Origin: CAZPQN01 sp964588795
GTDB lineage: Bacteria > Fidelibacterota > UBA2242
Length of the DNA stretch: 31,141 nt
Assembly: GCA_964588795.1 (NCBI GenBank)
Contig: CAZPQN010000027.1
Coordinates: 1 to 31,141, forward strand
Direction: 5' to 3'
Shown here: positions 15,288 to 24,220 of the stretch, in pieces
Layout: the number at the start of each line of letters is the position of its first letter
Numbering within the stretch: the first letter of the stretch is position 1
Program-made: the position numbers and the translations under genes
Notes under the pieces: generated by a model
Told to the model about the DNA's origin: nothing
Databases searched by the model: none
The model's input: the letters and a program-made list of their open reading frames with translations, nothing else

Positions 15288-15737
15288 ATGAAAATCTTAG
15301 TGATCCACGGACCCAATCTTCCCTTTCTGGGCAAAATCTCCTCCGCAACGGGTACGCGCCTGACATTGGATAAGATCAACACTCTTCTGCGTCGGCAGGC
15401 GCGTGAAATGCAGATCGAACTCAAGATCTATCAGCATTATTCCGAGGAGTCCATCATCAAAACCGTCGCACGCCAGCGCCAGGCCGTATCCGGTCTCCTG
15501 CTGGCTCCCGGCGCTCTGGCACGTTCCTGCCATGTTCTGCAGGAATTACTGACCATCATTCAACTACCGCTGGCGGAAATACATCTTTCGGAATATCCCA
15601 CGGCTCAGGAGCACTACGACCAATCCGTCTTGCGTAAGTGCGCGATGGTGCGGATACTGGCACCGGGCTTTGAAGCCTATCGCAAGGCATTCCGGAAATT
15701 ATTTGAAATCTTACAACCGACCACAAGTCAGGAGTAA
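15288..15737 (+). CDS. AroQ-like (type II dehydroquinase fold) protein with degenerate active site
   Basis: This 149-residue cytoplasmic protein has the dehydroquinase length and order. It has the KILVIHGPNLPFLG start, a buried LLLAPGAL strand, and the AEIHLSE strand with Glu97, His99 and Ser101 kept. Compared by memory with M. tuberculosis AroQ, the catalytic Tyr falls on Thr21, the Asn of the LNAGG strand on Ala73, and the His of THTS on Arg79. The distal REEFRRHS arginines read QEHYDQSV. Shikimate-pathway activity is therefore unlikely, and ligand binding or regulation is possible. I chose the ATG at 15288 because the family begins MKILVI-x-GPN. An ATG at 15234 adds 18 unmatched residues. 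The next gene starts 3 bases after the stop. Confidence 0.72.
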   Translation: MKILVIHGPNLPFLGKISSATGTRLTLDKINTLLRRQAREMQIELKIYQHYSEESIIKTVARQRQAVSGLLLAPGALARSCHVLQELLTIIQLPLAEIHLSEYPTAQEHYDQSVLRKCAMVRILAPGFEAYRKAFRKLFEILQPTTSQE

Positions 15738-15740
15738 TAA

Positions 15741-17330
15741 ATGCGCCGATTTTACGTCTTGCTAGGGATGTATTTTTTACCCTCCCTCCTCGCCGGTTAT
15801 CCGGGAGAGATGGTCAAATCCTACGACCTGAGTTTCACCTGCCCCACCGGCCTGGAATGTGAAGGACAAAATATCTGGATCGCCGACCGTAAAGCCGACA
15901 CGCTGTTTTGTATCGCCAAAGCCACCGGCAAAGTCGTGCGCAAATTACCGTCGCCAGGTTACTGGCCAATGGGATTGGCCTGGGACGGGCAAGCGCTCTG
16001 GGTCAGTGACCACAAGGACGCCAGCATTTACCGCATCGATGCGCAATCCGGGTCGATTCTTGCCACGATCCCGGCGCCCGGCGGCAGTCCCCGTGATTTA
16101 GCCTGGGACGGGAAGTACCTTTGGTGCGTCGATGACGGCAGTGACGAACTGATCCAGTTCAGCGCCGAAGACGGCACGACCATTAAATCCTTCAAGGCGC
16201 CGTCCAGCGAGCCGCGCGGGTTGGCTTTCGATGGTAAATACTTATGGATTTCCGACCGGGGCAAGGATGAAATCTATTTGGTGGATCCGCTGACCGGTTG
16301 CGTCATTTTCAGTACGCCTGCACCGGGTCCGTATACCAAAGGCCTCGGCTTCGACGGTGCGCAACTCTGGGCGGTAGATTACCAGAACGACCGGCTCTAC
16401 CAAATCAAAGCCCGCGACGACCAGCCTTTTCGCCGCAGTAAAGAACGCCGGGCTAAGGTGATTTTCACCCACCAGACAAAAAATTTCGGACCGGGGAGAA
16501 TTCAAACCCTCGATGTCCATTTCGCGCTCCCGCAGAACCGTACCAACCAGGTTTTAGCGAGTGAACCACAATTTACTCCGTCATACAAAGACATCGTGAC
16601 GGATCGCTGGGGGCAAAAGACCGCCCACTACAGCCTGAAAAACATCGAAGCCGGGAAAACGGTCAGCCTCACCATGGTTACCACCCTCACTTCCTACGAG
16701 GTGCAATATTACATTTTCCCTGACCGGGTAGGCGGCCTCGAACAGGTGCCAGGCGAGGTGCGACAGAAATACCTCGAGAATAATGAAAAATACCAGTTCG
16801 AACACCCTGTCATCCGGCAGGCGGTTACTGCCGCCGTGGGAGAGGAGCAGAATCCTTACTGGATCGCCCGTAAAATTTTCAACTACCTTAATGCTCACCT
16901 GTATTACGAACGCGTCGGCGGCTGGAATACCGCGCCGACTGTGTTAGCCCGCGGTAACGGCTCCTGCTCCGAATACACTTTTGTCTATATTGCCATGTGC
17001 CGGGCGGCGGGACTGCCGGCGCGCTATGTCGGCTCGGTGGTTGTCCGCGGAGATGATGCCAGCTGGGACGATGTCTTTCACCGCTGGGTGGAAATCTATT
17101 TGCCGAATTACGGCTGGGTGCCGGTTGACCCCAGCGGCGGCGATAAGGAATCGCCCCGCGACCAGGCGCTCGGGTTTGGGGCTCTGCAAAACCGCTTTCT
17201 GATCACCACCGAAAGCGGCGGCGGCTCGGAAACGCTCGGCTGGACATACAACTCCAACGAATTTTACACGACCGAGCCCCAGACCAAAGTCGTCATCGAA
17301 ACCATCGCGGAATGGGAGCCTCTGCAGTAA
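15741..17330 (+). CDS. Exported beta-propeller/transglutaminase-like protease-fold protein
   Basis: This 529-residue secreted protein begins with the signal peptide RFYVLLGMYFLPSLLAG. Residues about 25-225 form NHL/Vgb-like propeller repeats with the recurring LAWDGKYLW / LAFDGKYLWI motif. A linker or beta domain covers about 235-340. The C-terminal transglutaminase core is about 345-470, with Cys409 in GNGSCSEYT, His447 in FHRWVEIYL and Asp463 in VDPSGGD, a complete triad. Bacterial members are usually peptidases or amidases acting on proteins or peptides, and cross-linking is also possible. AGGAG sits eight bases before the ATG, inside the end of the AroQ-like gene. The racemase-like lipoprotein gene follows 12 bases after its stop. 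Confidence 0.88.
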   Translation: MRRFYVLLGMYFLPSLLAGYPGEMVKSYDLSFTCPTGLECEGQNIWIADRKADTLFCIAKATGKVVRKLPSPGYWPMGLAWDGQALWVSDHKDASIYRIDAQSGSILATIPAPGGSPRDLAWDGKYLWCVDDGSDELIQFSAEDGTTIKSFKAPSSEPRGLAFDGKYLWISDRGKDEIYLVDPLTGCVIFSTPAPGPYTKGLGFDGAQLWAVDYQNDRLYQIKARDDQPFRRSKERRAKVIFTHQTKNFGPGRIQTLDVHFALPQNRTNQVLASEPQFTPSYKDIVTDRWGQKTAHYSLKNIEAGKTVSLTMVTTLTSYEVQYYIFPDRVGGLEQVPGEVRQKYLENNEKYQFEHPVIRQAVTAAVGEEQNPYWIARKIFNYLNAHLYYERVGGWNTAPTVLARGNGSCSEYTFVYIAMCRAAGLPARYVGSVVVRGDDASWDDVFHRWVEIYLPNYGWVPVDPSGGDKESPRDQALGFGALQNRFLITTESGGGSETLGWTYNSNEFYTTEPQTKVVIETIAEWEPLQ

Positions 17331-17342
17331 AGTCTCACACCG

Positions 17343-18911
17343 ATGACGATTACTTCGGCAAAAACTCCTCACCGGTTTTTATCAGCCTTAAGGTTTAACC
17401 GCGCCGCTGGCTGGCTCGTCATCCTCGCGGTTCTGGCTGGCTGGTTGACGGCCTGCGGAAAATCCGGCGCTCCCCGCGAGCTGACTGAAGTCATCCTCAC
17501 GGATGCGACCAGCTATTTCTATCTCGACCCCAGCCTCCGACGTCAACCCGATTCGCGGCTGCCAGTGGGTATTTTCGATTCCGGGACCGGTGGGCTGACA
17601 GTACTCGAAGCGCTGTTGACTTCCGATTATTTCGACAATGTCCGGCATGTCCCGCTGGAAAAAGGTGACGGGCGGTTAGATTTTCGTCGGGAAACTTTCA
17701 TCTATCTCGCTGACCAGGCCAACATGCCTTACGGGAATTACACGCTGGAAAACAACGCCGACCTGCTCCGGGAACATATCCTGAAAAACGTTCAATTCCT
17801 GCTCAGTAATAAATACTACCGGGCGGCCGACACCACCGGTTTCCAGCAGGATAAATCCCCCGTCAAAGCCCTCGTGATTGCCTGCAACACAGCTTCCGCC
17901 ATTGGCAAAAACGACGTTGTCAATTTTCTGCGGCGCGCCGAGATACACCTGAAAGTAATCGGGGTCATTGACGCAGGTGTGCGGGGTGCCCTGCACCAAA
18001 TCGGCGATAGTGAGAATTGCAGTGTCGGCGTCCTCGCCACGGCAACCACTGTAGCGACCAATGCCTACCCGACAACCTTTGGCGAACAGGCTCGCGCGGC
18101 GGGTAAGACCGGTAAAATCGTTGTCTTTCAGCAGGCGGGTATCGGCCTGGCGGAAGCGATTGACGGCATGGCGGAAGGCATCAGCGAATTAGCCACCGGA
18201 CCCCGTGACGCCTACCGCGGACCGGCTCTCGATCATCCCACCGCCAAAATCGACCTGGCCATCCTGGAACGCTACGGCTTCGACCGGCAAGCCAATCATT
18301 TGCTGATCGAAGGCGCACCGACCCAACCGAAAGCAATTCAAATCAATTCCATCGCCAATTACATCGCCTATCACCTGGTTAGTTTACTCGAACAAATCCG
18401 CCAGACGCCCGGGGCGCCGCCACTCAAAGTCATTGTGCTGGCCTGCACCCATTACCCATTCTTCACAGATATCTTTCAAACCCAGCTGGAGCGCCTGTAC
18501 AATTATCGCGAGGATGGCCAATTTATTTACCGCCATTGTTTAGCGCAGGATGTCGTTTGGATCGATCCCGCCGAATTTGTCGCCCGGGAATTGTATGAGC
18601 ACCTTAGGGCCTCCAACCTGCTGAACGATGCCGGCGTCTGTACGGCCGAGTTTTATATCAACGTGCCCAATATTCTGAATCCGAATATCCGGCTTACTCC
18701 CGATGGTCAGTTTAGTTATGCTTACAAATACGGCCGGCAGGCGGGGGCAATTCAGGAGTACGTCAAGGCGGTGCCGTTCAGCCGGCGCACCCTGAGCCCC
18801 GATGTAATCGCCAGATTGGCGACCAAGAGCCCGCGCGTTTTTACTTTACTGCGCCGCTTCAACCAGCAAAACCCGAAACTGAAATTTCTGCCCGACCGCG
18901 ACAGAATCTAA
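17343..18911 (+). CDS. Lipoprotein with glutamate racemase-like domain
   Basis: This is a 522-residue predicted lipoprotein. A long N-terminal region ends in a hydrophobic stretch and the lipobox LTAC with Cys38. The Asp/Glu racemase fold then starts at GIFDSGTGGLTVL (76-88). Both catalytic cysteines are present: Cys181 in IACNTAS and Cys368 in LACTHYPFF, the MurI pair. At 522 residues it is about twice the length of MurI, with long insertions (about 100-160 and 280-350) and a C-terminal extension. MurI is cytoplasmic, so an envelope-anchored version is unusual. A D-amino-acid or related racemase outside the cytoplasm is the simplest inference. The start has no strong ribosome site and follows the transglutaminase gene by 12 bases. 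Confidence 0.85.
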   Translation: MTITSAKTPHRFLSALRFNRAAGWLVILAVLAGWLTACGKSGAPRELTEVILTDATSYFYLDPSLRRQPDSRLPVGIFDSGTGGLTVLEALLTSDYFDNVRHVPLEKGDGRLDFRRETFIYLADQANMPYGNYTLENNADLLREHILKNVQFLLSNKYYRAADTTGFQQDKSPVKALVIACNTASAIGKNDVVNFLRRAEIHLKVIGVIDAGVRGALHQIGDSENCSVGVLATATTVATNAYPTTFGEQARAAGKTGKIVVFQQAGIGLAEAIDGMAEGISELATGPRDAYRGPALDHPTAKIDLAILERYGFDRQANHLLIEGAPTQPKAIQINSIANYIAYHLVSLLEQIRQTPGAPPLKVIVLACTHYPFFTDIFQTQLERLYNYREDGQFIYRHCLAQDVVWIDPAEFVARELYEHLRASNLLNDAGVCTAEFYINVPNILNPNIRLTPDGQFSYAYKYGRQAGAIQEYVKAVPFSRRTLSPDVIARLATKSPRVFTLLRRFNQQNPKLKFLPDRDRI

Positions 18912-18930
18912 GCCGCGCCGGGGCTTGGGA

Positions 18931-20124
18931 TTACTTCAGCATTACCCAGGAAAATGCCAGCAATCCCGTAAAAATCAGCACAAACGGCGGGGCTATGCGG
19001 CGGTAAAATGCCCCGAGACGGGTCTGGAAATATTCCAGAGAAATTAAAATACACGGATGAATCGGTGACATCAGGTAGCCCAGAAAAGCGGCAAAGTACA
19101 TCAGGGCAAAAACCAGTGGCGTCAGCTCTCCGCTGCCATACCGGGCATAGAAAATCGGCAATAGCAGGGAAATCGCCAACTGCGCCCGTCCGGTGATGGC
19201 TCCCAACACAAATCCCACACCGACAACCAAAAAGGTCTTGGAAAACACCAGCCCGGAAATTGAGCCCGCGATGGTCGTCGCCTGGAAAACCCGCAGAAAA
19301 GTGAACATTCCAATAATAATCAGAAAGTAGTGCCAGGAGCGGGTCTTGAGAAATACTTCCCGGAAAGCGGCACGCGGGAGCTTGCCCCAGGCGATCGCCA
19401 GGAAGAGGCTGAAACCAACGCCGATCACCAGCGGTATTTCGGGAATCACCCGCGGCAATAAATTCATTAAGAGCAGGTGCAAGAGCGGCGCGGCAATGAT
19501 CACGGTAAGCGGTATGAAAAACTTATGCGGGTCAAAAGTCCCGCGCAGGCGCAGACGCGCATCCACCCGCCGTACCAAAAACCAATACCCCAAAAGACTC
19601 ATGATTACGAAAGCCGGGATCAGTAGGACCATCTCCCGATAGACGTTCATCTGCGCCATTTTGGAGGTCGCCAGCAATCCGCCCAGGGGATAAATCATGA
19701 CCAGCGCGTGCCGGAACCAGACATTGATCGCGGCGTAGTCCCGAGCGGTTATCCCGTCTCCGGCTTTGGCCACAATCGGGGCGGACAACAAAGCCCCGCC
19801 GGGCATCGGCAACATCCCCAAAAAGGCGGGCGCCAGCATTAAAAAATTGCGACTCTGAATCTGGAGCGAGCCAATCATGGCGTCCATCAAACCGCTCCGC
19901 TCCAGTACGGCGCCGATCAGCGGAATAATTCCGGTAGCCACCGCCAACAAAATGATTGACCAGTCGCTCACAACGCCCAGTAAAACCTCGCCCAGAACCG
20001 GGAGGCTTAAATTGAAGATCCCGAGCAACAGGGCGCCGACAAACAAACCCAAATAGAGATTGCGTTGGGCAATCCAGAGCATGATCCCTAAACTCACGAT
20101 GAAACTTAACCACAGCAAAAACAA
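18931..20124 (-). CDS. DUF401-family integral membrane protein
   Basis: This is a polytopic inner-membrane protein of about 397 residues with ten or so hydrophobic helices. The conserved DUF401 segment GMLPMPGGALLSAP is clear, as are the RHALVMIYPLGGL region and the C-terminal GYLMSPIHPCILIS. The family resembles anion or dicarboxylate/gluconate permeases (IT superfamily), and its substrate is unknown. I chose a TTG start at 20124 because GGAG lies five bases ahead. A TTG at 20145, seven codons upstream, has no ribosome site. The gene converges on the racemase gene with a 19-base gap containing a small hairpin (AAGCC/GGCTT, 18910-18926) but no T run. Confidence 0.87.
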   Translation of the reverse strand: MFLLWLSFIVSLGIMLWIAQRNLYLGLFVGALLLGIFNLSLPVLGEVLLGVVSDWSIILLAVATGIIPLIGAVLERSGLMDAMIGSLQIQSRNFLMLAPAFLGMLPMPGGALLSAPIVAKAGDGITARDYAAINVWFRHALVMIYPLGGLLATSKMAQMNVYREMVLLIPAFVIMSLLGYWFLVRRVDARLRLRGTFDPHKFFIPLTVIIAAPLLHLLLMNLLPRVIPEIPLVIGVGFSLFLAIAWGKLPRAAFREVFLKTRSWHYFLIIIGMFTFLRVFQATTIAGSISGLVFSKTFLVVGVGFVLGAITGRAQLAISLLLPIFYARYGSGELTPLVFALMYFAAFLGYLMSPIHPCILISLEYFQTRLGAFYRRIAPPFVLIFTGLLAFSWVMLK

Positions 20125-20212
20125 ACTGACTCCTGCACCGAACAATTACCGATTACCAAAAAAACGCCCGTAATCTACACCGCCGTACCCGAGCTAAAGA
20201 AGGAAGATCTTC

Positions 20213-20247
20213 GAGCGGCATCTACTTTTATGCGCGGCGCTCTTTTT
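20213..20247 (+). terminator. Hairpin plus T run, plus-strand terminator-like
   Basis: GAGCG-GCAT pairs with ATGC and CGCTC around the loop CTACTTTT, with a four-base bulge (GCGG). TTTTT follows directly at 20243-20247. This is the form of an intrinsic terminator reading rightward, yet both flanking genes (DUF401 and the hybrid kinase) are on the minus strand. The rest of the 20125-20289 gap shows only a short palindrome GAAGATCTTC. Confidence 0.33.
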
Positions 20248-20289
20248 AGGGGGAGGAACTAAACGCAATCCTTCGGAGAGCGCAGAAAA

Positions 20290-23091
20290 TCAACTGGGTT
20301 GGTGCAGTAACTGGTAAATCAGTTCCAGCAAAGCATGCGCCTGATACGGTTTCTGGATAAAGTGAAATTGGGGGTTAGCCTTGATGGATTTGATGATGGT
20401 ATCTTCGGCATAACCACTGCAAAGTATTACCGGTAAACGCGGCTGGTGAGTCAGGATTTCATCGGCGAGCAAAGCCCCATTATTATCCGGGAGCACCACG
20501 TCCGAGACCAGCAGATCGATTTTTTGGTGCGCTTTATGAAATTCTGCCAAGGCCTGCGCGGCAGTCGACGCGGTAAGGACAACATACCCGCTCTGATTCA
20601 GGATGGAGCAGGTGAACTTCAATACTTCCAGATTGTCTTCGACAATCAGGATTCTTTCGCCTTGCCCTTTATGCGGCATGATATTTTTGGGCGGCTCATT
20701 TTTTTCTGCTACCGCTTTATCCGTAATCGGCAAATATATTTTAAAAATTGTTCCGCGCCCGACTTCGCTATAGACATTGATCCACCCTTTATGCTTCTTG
20801 ACAATTCCGTAAACTACCGATAAGCCCAACCCCGTACCTTTGCCGGCTTCCTTGGTGGTGAAAAACGGATCGAAAATCTTCCCCAATAATTCCGCGGGGA
20901 TGCCCTGACCCGTATCTTCGATTGACAGCCGCAGGTAGCGCCCCGGCTTGCCATGGTGGATGGTCAGGCTGTCCGATTCCGACAGCTCAATATTTTCCGT
21001 GCGGATGGTGACCGTGCCGCCGGCAGGCATGGCATCGCGGGAATTGATGATCAAATTGATTATGACCTGCTCGATATTACCTTCATCGGCTTCAACGTTC
21101 CAGGCGTTTTTAACCAGTACGGTTTCGACTTTGACGGTCTCACCAATCAGGCGTTTGATCATTTTCAGCATGTTTTCCACGGTTTCATTCAGATTGATCG
21201 GCTTGAATTCCATGGCTTGTTTGCGACTGAAAAGCAGGAGCTGGCGGGTCAAATTGGCGGCTTTGGTGGAGGCGTTCATGACCTGTTTCAAATCGTGATA
21301 GTGGGGATCGTTTTCCGTGCTGTGGAGCATCATAATCTGGGTGTGTCCCTGGATTACAGTCAACAGGTTATTAAAATCATGAGCGATGCCGCCCGCCAAA
21401 TTGCCGATAGCCTCGATTTTCTGGGATTGCATTAACTGAGAGCGCAGCAGTTCTTCTTCTACTTGTTTTTGTTTCTCATCGGTGATATTCCGGAATACGG
21501 TTAGCAGAGCCCGGCTCCCCGGCTCGGTTTCCAGGTAGGAATGGGTAACACTGAGCCACACTTTTTTACTATTCCATAGCACCATTTCCTTCTCAAAGTG
21601 TTTCGGCATAGTCCCGGCTTTAAATTTCTTGACATAACTGGTCAGACTCTCTATTCCATGGTCATCCTGGTAGATTACGGTAAAGGGCTGGCCTATCAAT
21701 GCTTCTTTGGCGATTTCCACGATCTGGCAAAAAGCCTGATTGACCATCAAGATGATCCCTTTTTTATCGCTCAGACACATGCCGTCCAGAGAGTTCTCCC
21801 AGACCGATCTAAAATATTGCTCCGACTTATCTCTTTGCGCTTCGGCGGCTTTCAGGTCAGTGATATCCTGGTTCACCCCGTAAGTTTGGATCGTACGCCC
21901 CTCCGCATCCTTGACCACAAAATAATTAACTGAAATCCAACCGATCCCCCCATCAGCATAAAGTATGCGGTGCTCAACCCGGCGAGTGAAGTGCGGATCA
22001 TTGGTGCTGAGGGCAAAGCTCATCTCCTGCGCAACGAGTGGTTGATCTTCCGGATAGAGGAATTGTCGGGCATACCGCTCGGGTTTCATGGTATATCCGC
22101 CCACTTGCGCGGCGGTTGTATGAAAAATGGCATAGAAATGATCGTCAAAGGTGAAAAGATCGGCGGCTACATCGTAATTCCAGTAGCCCAGTTTGGCGAT
22201 CTGCGCGGCGGTCGCGAGGCGCTCTTCGCTTCTCCGCAGTGCATCATTGACCTTTTTAGTCTCGGTCGTATCGGTCATAAATCCGACGGCACAATTCAGA
22301 CCATCTATGATTATCCGACTCAGACTGAAATTGGCATAAAGGATGCTACCGTCCCGGCGCAGGCAAGGAATATCCTGCACCATGGATTTCCGTCTGTTCG
22401 CCAGCATTTCATATTCCCGGTTGATCAGCGGATGGGCAGACAAGGGGAAAATATCCCGCGCGGTTAATTGGAGCGACTCGCGTTCGCTGTAGCCCAATAA
22501 GTGGCAGAATGCCGGATTGATGTACTTGATCTTCTGGCTTTCTATTTCGACGCACAGGATGCCTTCCGATGCGTTTTCGAAAAGGGTGCGAAAACGCTTT
22601 TCGCTCTCCTCCAGCTCGGTGACCTTTTCCTCGAGCTTTCTGACGATACGTTCATTATAGTAGCGGAAGACATCCTTTTCTTCCTTGAATTTCAGTTGAG
22701 CTACATTCAATTTGCCTTCCAGCCGGTTCTGCAGTACTTCACGAATGATTTGCAGGAACGCATTCAGCTCCGCGGGTTTGCGGATAAATTTCGTTGCCCC
22801 CAGCTTAATGGCGAAAGCTTCATCCTGCTCCGAGGTGAAGGTCGCCGAGTAAAAAATAAACGGTATATTCCGCCAGCGTGCCTCGGATTTGACCTTCTTG
22901 CATAACATATATCCGTCCACTTCGGGCATCAGAATATCGGAAATGATCAGCTCCACATGGTTCTTTTCCAGTAATCCCAAAGCCAGTTTCCCATTGGCCG
23001 CAGGCAGCGGATTAAAACCATTACTGATCAAAAACTGCCCTAACAGTTCCAGGCTGTCAGGTTTATCATCAACTATCAGGATATTGGTCAT
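20290..23091 (-). CDS. Hybrid histidine kinase, REC-PAS-PAS-PAS-HisKA-HATPase-REC
   Basis: This is a 933-residue soluble kinase. The N-terminal receiver (1-120) has Asp8/Asp9, phospho-acceptor Asp52 in IISDILMPEVDG and Lys105. A coiled coil leads to three PAS domains at about 160-280, 290-415 and 423-540. The HisKA box GGIAHDFNNLL has His571. The ATPase domain has the N-box at about Asn683, DTGQG at 726-730 and GTGLGLS at 752-758. The C-terminal receiver has Asp864 in LVSDVVLPDNNG. All catalytic residues are present. A perfect AAAGGAGGT precedes the ATG. It is the last gene of the signalling operon, 12 bases after the receiver-kinase gene. There is no membrane segment, so its inputs are the N-terminal receiver and cytoplasmic PAS ligands. 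Confidence 0.95.
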   Translation of the reverse strand: MTNILIVDDKPDSLELLGQFLISNGFNPLPAANGKLALGLLEKNHVELIISDILMPEVDGYMLCKKVKSEARWRNIPFIFYSATFTSEQDEAFAIKLGATKFIRKPAELNAFLQIIREVLQNRLEGKLNVAQLKFKEEKDVFRYYNERIVRKLEEKVTELEESEKRFRTLFENASEGILCVEIESQKIKYINPAFCHLLGYSERESLQLTARDIFPLSAHPLINREYEMLANRRKSMVQDIPCLRRDGSILYANFSLSRIIIDGLNCAVGFMTDTTETKKVNDALRRSEERLATAAQIAKLGYWNYDVAADLFTFDDHFYAIFHTTAAQVGGYTMKPERYARQFLYPEDQPLVAQEMSFALSTNDPHFTRRVEHRILYADGGIGWISVNYFVVKDAEGRTIQTYGVNQDITDLKAAEAQRDKSEQYFRSVWENSLDGMCLSDKKGIILMVNQAFCQIVEIAKEALIGQPFTVIYQDDHGIESLTSYVKKFKAGTMPKHFEKEMVLWNSKKVWLSVTHSYLETEPGSRALLTVFRNITDEKQKQVEEELLRSQLMQSQKIEAIGNLAGGIAHDFNNLLTVIQGHTQIMMLHSTENDPHYHDLKQVMNASTKAANLTRQLLLFSRKQAMEFKPINLNETVENMLKMIKRLIGETVKVETVLVKNAWNVEADEGNIEQVIINLIINSRDAMPAGGTVTIRTENIELSESDSLTIHHGKPGRYLRLSIEDTGQGIPAELLGKIFDPFFTTKEAGKGTGLGLSVVYGIVKKHKGWINVYSEVGRGTIFKIYLPITDKAVAEKNEPPKNIMPHKGQGERILIVEDNLEVLKFTCSILNQSGYVVLTASTAAQALAEFHKAHQKIDLLVSDVVLPDNNGALLADEILTHQPRLPVILCSGYAEDTIIKSIKANPQFHFIQKPYQAHALLELIYQLLHQPS

Positions 23092-23103
23092 TACTAACCT
23101 CCT

Positions 23104-24210
23104 TTATTGCTCACTCCCGGGGCTGGATTTTTGCAGGTGCAACAGGATTTGCGTGCCATGGGCATCAGGACTAACCTGAATGTCCTGTGAATTTACCTCG
23201 ATGGTGCCTCCGTAAAATTCGACAAACGACTTGACCAGTGACATCCCAAAACCTGTCCCGATTTCGCCCTGTGTGCCGGGGCGACTGATGCTTTTGGACA
23301 TATCAAATAAATGTTCCAGCATAGTGGCCGGGATGCCAATTCCCCGGTCTTCTATACTGATCGTGACCATCGCACCTGCCTCGCTCGCGGTGACATCGAC
23401 AGCATTGTCGGGAAAAGAAAATTTAAGAGCATTGGTCAGCAGGTTGTTGATCACCGAAGTGGTGAAGGAACGTTTTTCCGCCCGGATCCAGATATCATCG
23501 TGCACGTTGATATTGAGTTTGACTCGTTTTTGTTCAAAGCGCTCACCCAGAAGTAATATTGTTTCATGCAAAACAGCGCTGAGGTTGAGCCTTTCGAGTC
23601 TGAGTTTCTTTTCCTCCAAAGCTCTCATTTCGCGCACCAAAGCAATGGCATCTATGCCGTGACGGGTGGCGGTTTTGATTTTCGTCCAGTAATATTCAGC
23701 TCTCTCGGGCTGGGTCTTGAACAGCTCAAGGGCCATGCTGATGATGCCGAAATGGTTAGCCAGATCATGACTCAGGACGTGCAGGAGCTCCTTTTGTTCG
23801 TGATTCTGCCGCAGAATCAGGTCTTTCTGCTGTTTGAGCAGAATTTGAGTATTGACCCGAGCCAGCAGTTCATGGGGATTGAAAGGCTTGGTCAGGTAAT
23901 CCACACCGCCCGATTCGAATCCCTTCACGATGGCATCCGTTTCGGTTTTTGCGGTGAGAAAGATGATGGGAACCTCCTGCGTGCGGGGCTCACTCTTCAG
24001 CCTTTCGCATACCTGAAAGCCATCCATACCAGGCATCATTACGTCCAGCAAAATCAGATCCGGTCCCGGGTCCAGCTGGGCAATTTTGATGGCCAACGGC
24101 CCGTTAGTGGCGACCTTGATATTGTATCGATCTAATAACAGCCCCTTCAGCAGATCCAAATTGGTCGCCACGTCGTCAACGATCAGAATGGTGGGTGCGC
24201 TGGATTGCAT
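23104..24210 (-). CDS. Receiver-histidine kinase (REC-HisKA-HATPase)
   Basis: This is a 368-residue soluble protein. Its N-terminal receiver (5-125) has Asp12/Asp13, Asp56 in LILLDVMMPGMDG and Lys108 in YLTKPFNP. A helical linker leads to the dimerisation helix with His148 in HVLSHDLANHFG. The ATPase domain follows with NNLLTNALKF, DRGIGI and GTGFGMSL. All catalytic elements look intact. Proteins of this layout take phosphate on the receiver to tune their own kinase, so it could receive phosphate from the HPt of the large kinase encoded just upstream. It lies 10 bases after that gene and 12 before the next hybrid kinase gene, clearly in one operon. Confidence 0.94.
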   Translation of the reverse strand: MQSSAPTILIVDDVATNLDLLKGLLLDRYNIKVATNGPLAIKIAQLDPGPDLILLDVMMPGMDGFQVCERLKSEPRTQEVPIIFLTAKTETDAIVKGFESGGVDYLTKPFNPHELLARVNTQILLKQQKDLILRQNHEQKELLHVLSHDLANHFGIISMALELFKTQPERAEYYWTKIKTATRHGIDAIALVREMRALEEKKLRLERLNLSAVLHETILLLGERFEQKRVKLNINVHDDIWIRAEKRSFTTSVINNLLTNALKFSFPDNAVDVTASEAGAMVTISIEDRGIGIPATMLEHLFDMSKSISRPGTQGEIGTGFGMSLVKSFVEFYGGTIEVNSQDIQVSPDAHGTQILLHLQKSSPGSEQ

Positions 24211-24220
24211 AGTTGTCCTT

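Noticed and set aside
18910..18926. Bidirectional terminator between the racemase and DUF401 genes
   Set aside because: The AAGCC/GGCTT stem is only five pairs and no T run follows on either strand.
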